Below, one piece after another: positions 61,675 to 64,000 of a stretch of DNA of 64,000 nt. The notes under the pieces were generated by a model. The model saw only the letters and a program-made list of their open reading frames with translations. It made no database searches and was not told the DNA's origin. The DNA comes from Marinobacter sp. S0848L (lineage in GTDB: Bacteria > Pseudomonadota > Gammaproteobacteria > Pseudomonadales > Oleiphilaceae). Positions within the stretch are counted from its first letter, which is position 1, and each line of letters starts with the position of its first letter. The position numbers and the translations under genes were made by a program. The stretch lies in the NCBI RefSeq assembly GCF_023016065.1, contig NZ_JALKAQ010000005.1, forward strand, positions 124,001 through 188,000, in the 5' to 3' direction.

Positions 61675-61926
61675 ATGCGTAAATTTGCTCTCGTTGCTTT
61701 CGCGTCCCTCTTTACCGTTGCCGCCCTGCCCGCAAATGCCAGCTTGGCGGATCGAAAATCAGATCAAACCAACCTGGAGCAGCCCCAGCCATCGCCTTAC
61801 AGCGGACAAACTGTCATTCGGGGAGAGATCAGAGAGGGTTTCGCTGAACACAAAAATGCGACACCGGCACCTTACAGCGGCCAGATCGTCATTCGCGGTG
61901 AGGTACAAACAGAAGGGCTTGGTTGA
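61675..61926 (+). CDS. Small exported protein with a duplicated PYSGQxVIRGE motif
   Basis: The 83-residue protein has a signal peptide (residues 1-22, MRKFALVAFASLFTVAALPANA). The mature part is about 60 residues and contains the same 11-residue unit twice, PYSGQTVIRGE near 41-51 and PYSGQIVIRGE near 67-77, separated by an acidic/polar linker. I do not recognise a family. TGGAG stands 8 nt before ATG 61675. It may bind a surface or polymer through the twin units, but this is only suggested by the repeat. Confidence 0.65.
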   Translation: MRKFALVAFASLFTVAALPANASLADRKSDQTNLEQPQPSPYSGQTVIRGEIREGFAEHKNATPAPYSGQIVIRGEVQTEGLG

Positions 61927-62165
61927 TTGTTTTGAAGGATTTGAACAAAGCCTTTACTCATCACACGGCTTTTGGGGTAGTTCATTACTCATGCAAATGT
62001 GTGAAACATGTACTGCCCCACGAGCCGGCCACAGAGCTTAAATAATCCGGCCCCCTTCCCCCCGCTGCAGCCCACATCTTCATAAGCCCCCCAACCACTT
62101 TGAACCTGAAACGTTTTAGAACAAAACATTCACTCTGTTCTGTTGAAATCCGCACCTCTTAAGAA

Positions 62166-62185
62166 TACTGTATATATAAACAGTA
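62166..62185. promoter_or_regulatory. LexA (SOS) box of imuAB
   Basis: TACTGTATATATAAACAGTA agrees with the Escherichia coli-type SOS consensus (CTG-N10-CAG with AT-rich centre and matching flanks). It is 16 bp before the imuA start, so LexA would block the promoter. Confidence 0.92.
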
Positions 62186-62201
62186 TTCGGAGAATTTCCC
62201 C

Positions 62202-62891
62202 ATGAACGAACTACTGAGCAACCTGCTTCAGGATGCCCGAGTATGGCAGGGTCATCAGCACAAAAAGACCACCCAACCTGCGGAACCCACCGGGTATCAG
62301 TCGCTGGACAACCAACTGGGCGGACTGGGATGGCCAAAGGGTGCCTTGAGCGAATGCCTGCTGGACACCTGCGGTATTGGCGAGCTACACCTTGTGCTAC
62401 CGCTTATGCAAAGGGTATCCAATGAGGGCAAGACCATCTTCTGGATAAACCCGCCCCATACCCCCTACGCGCCGGCTTTGGCCCGGGAGGGCGTAAATCT
62501 CGATCATGTGGTCATGGTGACAACAAAAGACCAAAACGATTTTTTGTGGACTCTTGAAAACTGCCTTCGCTCACCGGTTACCGGGCTGGTGCTTGCATGG
62601 CCGGGCACGCTGGCCAGACGTGATGTTCGCCGCTTGCAGTTGGCCTCGGAAGCCGGCGGCAATGTGTGTGTACTTTTCCGCAGCCGCCGCCATGTCGGGC
62701 AAAACTCACCGGCCGCTTTACGACTGGAGCTCGTTCCGGGCGAACACCAAGAGCTCAAGATCAACATCATCAAACGGCGAGGCAGCTGGCCGGGGCAGCG
62801 CTGCTCTCTCGCAATGGCGCACCGGGCCAACCTTTCCGGTCAGGATTCCACTCACATAATTCAGGGTCCGTGGGCCGGGGCTCAACGGTAA
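62202..62891 (+). CDS. imuA: Translesion synthesis accessory protein ImuA
   Basis: The 229-residue RecA-like protein works with ImuB and DnaE2 in damage-induced mutagenesis. It shows the family opening YQSLDNQLGGLGWPKGALSE, where a P-loop would be in RecA but is incomplete, then PLMQRVSNEGKTIFWINPPHTPYAPALAREGVNLD and LACVLFRSRRH-like lines (CVLFRSRRHVGQNSPAALRLEL). GGAG precedes ATG 62202, with a LexA box just upstream. It is 4 bp from the imuB start. Confidence 0.93.
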   Translation: MNELLSNLLQDARVWQGHQHKKTTQPAEPTGYQSLDNQLGGLGWPKGALSECLLDTCGIGELHLVLPLMQRVSNEGKTIFWINPPHTPYAPALAREGVNLDHVVMVTTKDQNDFLWTLENCLRSPVTGLVLAWPGTLARRDVRRLQLASEAGGNVCVLFRSRRHVGQNSPAALRLELVPGEHQELKINIIKRRGSWPGQRCSLAMAHRANLSGQDSTHIIQGPWAGAQR

Positions 62892-62895
62892 TTTT

Positions 62896-64000
62896 ATGCT
62901 CTGGCTATACCTGCATTTTCCACATTTATTACTGGACCATGTCCAACGGAATCAGGATTCCGGAGGCGCTCTTGTGATCGTGGATGGTACAGGCCAAGCC
63001 ATCATGCAAGCCTGCCCAGCCGCTCGTGAGTTGGGTATAGAAGCGGGTATGCGCCTGAAAACCGCGCTTGGTTTAGCGCCCAACCTACACATCATGCAAG
63101 CAGATCCGAAACAGGAAGCCTGGCTTCTGGAAGATCAGGCACGCTGGCTGTACCACTACGCCGCGCACATTACCTTGGCATCGCCTGATGGTCTTTGGGC
63201 AGAAGTCAGTAGCCTGCAAAAGCTTTATGGCGGCCTACCGGCCATCTGGCAAACCGTGGAACAAGCCTTGACCGAGCGCCAGCTCACCGCGTGGATCGCC
63301 ATTGGCCACACGCCATTGGCAGCCCGGTTATTAGCGCTCACCGGCAAAGGCGAATGCACAGCAAACAAAAACCACATTCTCGCAGCGCTTGGTAACTTAC
63401 CACTGCAGGCCGCCGGTTTTGACAAGAAGCCCTGCACCCGCCTGCAACGCCTTGGGCTTAATACCCTTGGCGATGTATTCGCTCTGCCCGCTCCGGAATT
63501 GGCTCGGCGGTTATCGCCAGAACTGCTGAGCACCGTCCAGAAGATTCAGGGCACCCGGTCAGACCCCAAAACACCTTGGCAACCACCCCATATTTTCAGG
63601 CAGCGGGCGGATTTCATTCAGGAAGTGGAGCACACCCAAGGGCTTCTATTCTCGTTGCAGCGAATTCTGTCTGAGTTGGAAGAAGACCTCTGCTGGCGCC
63701 AGCAAGATACCGACACCCTGCTGCTTGCACTGCAGCACCGGCACCAAGAACCAACTCGTTTTCAAATCCGAACCACCGGGCCGGAACATCGGGCGGACGG
63801 ATTTTTAAAGCTGATCCGCCTGAAGCTTGATCAGCAGCCTTTAAGCTCGCCAGTCATTGCACTCTCTCTTACCGTCAAACGATTTACCGGCCGCGAGGCT
63901 CCGACGGGGCAGGATTTGCTCGGCGAAACTCAGGATCTGAACGAAGCATGGCACACGCTGATCAGCCGCCTTCAGGCCCGGCTGGGAGATCAGGCACTAA
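62896..64000 (+). CDS. imuB: ImuB, non-catalytic Y-family polymerase-like protein (5' part)
   Basis: The frame from ATG 62896 is open for 368 codons to the window end. The product starts MLWLYLHFPHLLLDHV, lacking the metal-binding Asp of true Y-family polymerases, and has SPDGLWAEVSSLQKLYGG in place of the catalytic DE motif. It keeps the helix-hairpin-helix region (TRLQRLGLNTLGDVFALP) and little-finger domain. ImuB recruits ImuA and DnaE2 to the beta clamp. It is 4 bp after imuA in one operon; dnaE2 would be expected next. Confidence 0.93.
   Translation, partial: MLWLYLHFPHLLLDHVQRNQDSGGALVIVDGTGQAIMQACPAARELGIEAGMRLKTALGLAPNLHIMQADPKQEAWLLEDQARWLYHYAAHITLASPDGLWAEVSSLQKLYGGLPAIWQTVEQALTERQLTAWIAIGHTPLAARLLALTGKGECTANKNHILAALGNLPLQAAGFDKKPCTRLQRLGLNTLGDVFALPAPELARRLSPELLSTVQKIQGTRSDPKTPWQPPHIFRQRADFIQEVEHTQGLLFSLQRILSELEEDLCWRQQDTDTLLLALQHRHQEPTRFQIRTTGPEHRADGFLKLIRLKLDQQPLSSPVIALSLTVKRFTGREAPTGQDLLGETQDLNEAWHTLISRLQARLGDQAL

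Noticed and set aside
61927..62160. Gene between the small exported protein and imuA
   Set aside because: The short frames lack ribosome sites and protein-like composition; the stretch appears to be intergenic.

Overview
The window is chromosomal DNA from a gammaproteobacterium close to Pseudomonas and most like Marinobacter. The reasons are the gene order gyrA-serC-pheA-hisC-tyrA/aroA-cmk-rpsA-ihfB, the neighbouring rlmKL/rmf/pyrD and uvrB/aspC pairs, the split class II ribonucleotide reductase (NrdJa plus NrdJb), and an ImuA/ImuB operon. The genus is inferred from family resemblance, not from a database match. No prophage, insertion sequence, CRISPR array or rRNA was seen.

Layout. 0-4 kb: end of nrdJ, a membrane-anchored unknown, a GNAT enzyme, ogt and a PF10118 protein. 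4-10 kb (minus strand): dusC, katG with a candidate 34-residue leader ORF, DUF2835 and htpG. 10-15 kb: two hotdog thioesterases, a DUF599 remnant, an M48/TPR lipoprotein, and an SCP2-like gene overlapping an iron alcohol dehydrogenase behind a palindrome-rich promoter. 15-24 kb: solute-binding protein, ybbAP-like exporter divergent from tesA, YheT hydrolase, tRNA-Asn, M18 aminopeptidase, an exonuclease-like protein and an outer-membrane barrel. 24-36 kb: rlmKL, rmf, pyrD, a CDF transporter with an extra domain, a divergent RimK-like ligase / GNAT-C39 pair, uvrB, aspC and a second identical tRNA-Asn. 36-50.6 kb: a minus-strand block of pyrF, lapB, lapA, ihfB, rpsA, cmk, tyrA-aroA, hisC, pheA, serC, gyrA and purU, which joins aromatic/serine/histidine synthesis to DNA and translation functions. 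50.7-61 kb: smaller accessory genes (ggt, yghU, a DUF302 remnant, MliC, nitrilase, LysR/VOC pair, DUF4399, phhB, M14 peptidase, PQQ dehydrogenase, rlmF, an LpxR-like remnant). 61.6-64 kb: a small exported repeat protein and the SOS-controlled imuA-imuB operon, cut by the window end.

The most unusual signal is a family of six dispersed hairpin elements (A-F: 9875-9983, 10025-10136, 19724-19829, 23670-23777, 35823-35926, 36028-36136). Each has a conserved core of about 54 nt that folds into two small hairpins with CC loops. The core is enclosed by two 25-29 nt arms that pair perfectly or nearly so within each copy, yet the outer arm sequence differs from copy to copy. They lie only between genes, next to gene 3' ends. 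Two of the three sites that hold them are in fully convergent gaps with single copies, and two sites carry a forward/reverse pair. A conserved core with private, self-matching arms is the opposite of a normal MITE, and I know of no named family with this design.

Other points worth attention are the katG leader ORF, the RimK-like/GNAT-C39 pair, two gene remnants made by clean internal deletion (DUF599 and DUF302), nested palindromes in the SCP2/alcohol dehydrogenase promoter, and a 20/20-style consensus LexA box ahead of imuA.
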